Shown: one piece after another, positions 4,842 through 7,333 of the stretch
How the letters are laid out: each line of letters starts with the position of its first letter
Position numbering within the stretch: position 1 is the first letter of the stretch
NCBI GenBank assembly: GCA_947499925.1
Contig: CANMQR010000022.1
Span: 1 to 7,333, forward strand
DNA: 7,333 bases
Source of the DNA: Neisseriaceae bacterium
Lineage (GTDB): Bacteria > Pseudomonadota > Gammaproteobacteria > Burkholderiales > UBA11063
Direction: 5' to 3'
Translations under genes and position numbers: made by a program
The notes under the pieces: model-generated
What the model saw: the letters and a program-made list of their open reading frames with translations, nothing else
Told to the model about the DNA's origin: nothing
The model's database searches: none

Positions 4842-7333
4842 ATGTTTCGATATTTTATAAATAATCCAGTTTTTTCATCAGTAATTTCTATAATTATTGT
4901 ATTATGTGGTCTTGTTGCAATTTTTAGCTTACCACTTGCTGAATATCCAAATATTGCGCCACCAACTATTACTATTACTGCTCATTATCCTGGTGCTAAT
5001 GCTGAGGTTATTCAAAAAACTGTAGCCTCTCCTATAGAAGATCAGATTAATGGCTCCAACCAAATGATTTATATGAATTCAGTTATGTCAAGTAATGGAG
5101 ACTATAATCTAGTAGTAACTTTTGCAACCGGTACTAATCTAAATGCGGTGATAGGGGATGTTCTAAATCGCTTAAATACGGCATTACCAATGGTACCATC
5201 AATTGTACAAAATCTTGGTGTAACAATGCGTAAAAGCTCTCAAAATGCCCTAATGTCAATATCGATGCAAAGTGATGGACGCCAAGATATGGTGTATCTA
5301 AGTAATTATACTTATCGTGCGATATATACTGAGTTATCTAGGGTTAAGGGCGTTGGTGACGTTGAAATGGCTGGAGCTCGTACATATTCTATGAGAATAT
5401 GGTTAAAACCAGATGTGATGCAAAAGTTAGGAGTTACACTAACTGATGTAGAAAATGCAATTAATGAACAAAACGTCCAAGTAGCAGTTGGGCAAACAGG
5501 TGCACCACCTACAGTTGGTAAAAGCTTGATGGTAGTTAATTTGGTTGGACAAAGTTACTATAGTGACCCGAAACAGTTTGAAAATATTATTGTTAGAAGT
5601 CAAGGCGTTCAATATATCAGAATTAAAGATATTGCCCGCGTAGAGCTTGGAGCATTTAGCTATGATACGATTAACAAATTAAATAAAAAATCAACAATTG
5701 GGTTACAAATTTATCTAGATCCCACTGCTAATCAACTTCAAGTACATGGAGAGATTCTAAAAACCATGGAAAAATTAGCTAAACAATTTCCAGATGGAAT
5801 GAGTTATAGCATAGCTTTTGATAATACCAAGTTTATCAAAAAAGCCTTGTCTAATGTAAGTGATACATTACGTGACGCTTGTATTTTGGTGATTTTTGTA
5901 GTGTTTTTATTCTTACAAAAAGCTCGTGCTACTTTAATTCCGGTACTAACTATTCCAGTTGCAGTTATTGGTACTTTTGCTGGAATGTATGTTACTGGGT
6001 TTAGTATCAATAATCTAACTTTATTTGGTTTGATTTTATCAATTGGTATCGTTGTTGATGACTCGATAGTCGTAATTGAAAACGTTGAACGGATTATGGA
6101 GGCTGAGGGTATTAGTGCCAAACAAGCTAGTATCAAAACTATGCATGAAGTAGCTAGTGCTTTGATTGCGATTGTACTTGTTTTATGCTGTGCCTTTATT
6201 CCTTCAGCATTCTTGGGTGGCTTAACTGGTATTTTATATAAACAGTTTGCAATTACTATATCGATTTCAGTAGTGCTATCAGGTATTGTAGCTCTTACCC
6301 TAACTCCAGCATTATGTGCAATTTTCTTAAAAGATCATCAAGCTACTGCCAAAAAAGCTAAAGTATTTGAGAAATTCAATGAGGGCTTTGAGTGGGTTAC
6401 CGATAAGTATATTGCGGCAGTTAAGTTTTTATTAAACTATCGTAGACTCACAATTATACTCTTTGGATTAGTTTTGATTATAACTGGATTATTATTTTAT
6501 ATACTACCGGTTGGATTTATTCCCAATGAAGACAAGGGCTTTTATGTAACTCAAGTTACATTACCGAATAATGCATCATTGCAAAGAACTGAATCAGTTA
6601 CTGATGGTTATATCAATCATTTACTTAAAGACAAAAATATTGAAAATACAGTTAGTCTAATTGGGATTGACGAACTACATGCGGGGTCTATAAAAACTAA
6701 TGTAGCGACTGTAACAACTGATTTAACAGATTGGGATAGTCGTAAAGTTGATGTAAACCAATTAATTAAAGATGCTAATGAATATGGTAATACTTCAAAA
6801 GAAGCCAAATTTATTGCTTATAATCAACCTGCAATTGATGGTTTAAGTAGTACTAATGGTATTGAAGTTTATATTCAAGATAAAGTAAATGGAGACTATT
6901 TTGCACTTGAGAGCTATGCCAAACAAATAACTGGTATACTTAATAAGAGTAAAGATATTAGTACTAGTTATTTTACTTTTAATCCAAATAATCAGGCTTA
7001 TAGTGTGTTAGTTAATATTGAAATGGCTAAGTTTTATGGTCTAAATGTGCAAGATATTTATAATGTTCTTGAAGCTAACTATGGCCCTGATCTGGTCAAC
7101 TATTTTTATATTATGGGTGATTTATTCTGGGTTACTTTGCAAGGTGATGAGCAGTATAGAAAATCGCCATTCCTATTAGATAATCTATGGGTTAGAAATG
7201 CTAATGAGTCAATGGTTCCAGTAAACTCGGTAGTAAGTACACAAATGACTACCGCTCCTGATGTAATTGAAAGGGTTAATGACTCTTTAGCAACTAAGAT
7301 AGTAGTTGAACCACGTGATGGGATTACTATTCA
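4842..7333 (+). CDS. RND efflux pump, HAE-1 (AcrB/MexF-like) inner-membrane transporter, pump 2 (3' partial)
   Basis: The frame is open from ATG 4842 to the right edge, giving 830 full codons of an expected roughly 1040. The start is fixed by two in-frame TAA codons just upstream. Visible parts are TM1 (about 9-29), the first periplasmic loop, TM2-TM6, TM7 (about 536-556) and most of the second periplasmic loop. TM8-TM12, with the relay Lys and Arg, fall outside. TM4 carries Asp406-Asp407 in GIVVDDSIVVIEN, matching the AcrB D407/D408 proton-relay pair, so this half looks functional. It is a paralogue of pump 1: about 65 of 125 aligned residues are identical across pump 1 residues 10-134 by hand count. 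Unlike pump 1, its drug-pocket positions have lost their aromatic residues: Ile609 and Glu611 replace AcrB F615 and F617, and Thr625 replaces F628. It may be a separate pump with other substrates, or a partner in a mixed trimer with pump 1. The name rests on homology, and the substrate is unknown. Confidence 0.92.
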   Translation, partial: MFRYFINNPVFSSVISIIIVLCGLVAIFSLPLAEYPNIAPPTITITAHYPGANAEVIQKTVASPIEDQINGSNQMIYMNSVMSSNGDYNLVVTFATGTNLNAVIGDVLNRLNTALPMVPSIVQNLGVTMRKSSQNALMSISMQSDGRQDMVYLSNYTYRAIYTELSRVKGVGDVEMAGARTYSMRIWLKPDVMQKLGVTLTDVENAINEQNVQVAVGQTGAPPTVGKSLMVVNLVGQSYYSDPKQFENIIVRSQGVQYIRIKDIARVELGAFSYDTINKLNKKSTIGLQIYLDPTANQLQVHGEILKTMEKLAKQFPDGMSYSIAFDNTKFIKKALSNVSDTLRDACILVIFVVFLFLQKARATLIPVLTIPVAVIGTFAGMYVTGFSINNLTLFGLILSIGIVVDDSIVVIENVERIMEAEGISAKQASIKTMHEVASALIAIVLVLCCAFIPSAFLGGLTGILYKQFAITISISVVLSGIVALTLTPALCAIFLKDHQATAKKAKVFEKFNEGFEWVTDKYIAAVKFLLNYRRLTIILFGLVLIITGLLFYILPVGFIPNEDKGFYVTQVTLPNNASLQRTESVTDGYINHLLKDKNIENTVSLIGIDELHAGSIKTNVATVTTDLTDWDSRKVDVNQLIKDANEYGNTSKEAKFIAYNQPAIDGLSSTNGIEVYIQDKVNGDYFALESYAKQITGILNKSKDISTSYFTFNPNNQAYSVLVNIEMAKFYGLNVQDIYNVLEANYGPDLVNYFYIMGDLFWVTLQGDEQYRKSPFLLDNLWVRNANESMVPVNSVVSTQMTTAPDVIERVNDSLATKIVVEPRDGITI

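Noticed and set aside
4782..4844. Possible fusion of the two pumps, since both are in the same reading frame
   Set aside because: Readthrough of the TAG at 4782 would meet two consecutive TAA codons before the pump 2 ATG. Both ends of the spacer also match natural protein termini.
1..7333. Horizontal transfer of the pump genes
   Set aside because: Codon choice and AT-richness look the same in hflKC and both pumps, and there are no insertion sequences, tRNA sites or flanking repeats in the window.

Overview
The window is a compact, AT-rich stretch (about one third G+C, judged by eye) carrying four genes, all on the + strand, that read like one operon. In order they are the 3' part of hflK (cut by the left edge), hflC, a complete RND efflux transporter of the HAE-1 (AcrB/MexF) type, and most of a second, related HAE-1 transporter cut by the right edge. 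The hflKC pair and HAE-1 pumps point to a low-GC proteobacterium. The proteins are rich in Ile, Asn, Lys and Tyr, as expected from base composition. I cannot name the genus. The standard genetic code fits throughout.

Regions: 2-865 is the HflK SPFH domain and C-terminal tail. It overlaps the hflC start by one base (TAATG). 865-1605 is a short HflC. 20 bases later, 1626-4784 encodes RND pump 1 (1052 aa), with every proton-relay residue I could check in place. A 57-base AT-rich spacer (4785-4841) follows, then RND pump 2 (4842 to the edge, 830 codons visible). There is no gene-free stretch above 60 bases, and no RNA gene, mobile element, CRISPR array or convincing terminator.

How the genes may work together: HflK and HflC form the membrane cage that surrounds the FtsH quality-control protease. 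HAE-1 proteins are proton-driven trimers that normally need a periplasmic adaptor and a TolC-like channel. No adaptor gene lies upstream of the pumps in this window, the usual adaptor position being taken by hflC. Two HAE-1 genes in tandem recall the heteromeric MdtBC and MuxBC pumps, although these proteins look closer to AcrB/MexF. A link between membrane-protein quality control and the two pumps is a hypothesis from gene order only.

I do not see a clearly new system. The points most worth checking are: the parallel loss of about 20 residues from the C-terminal helical region of both HflK and HflC; the tandem pump pair behind hflKC; and the loss in pump 2, but not pump 1, of most of the phenylalanines that line the AcrB drug pocket.
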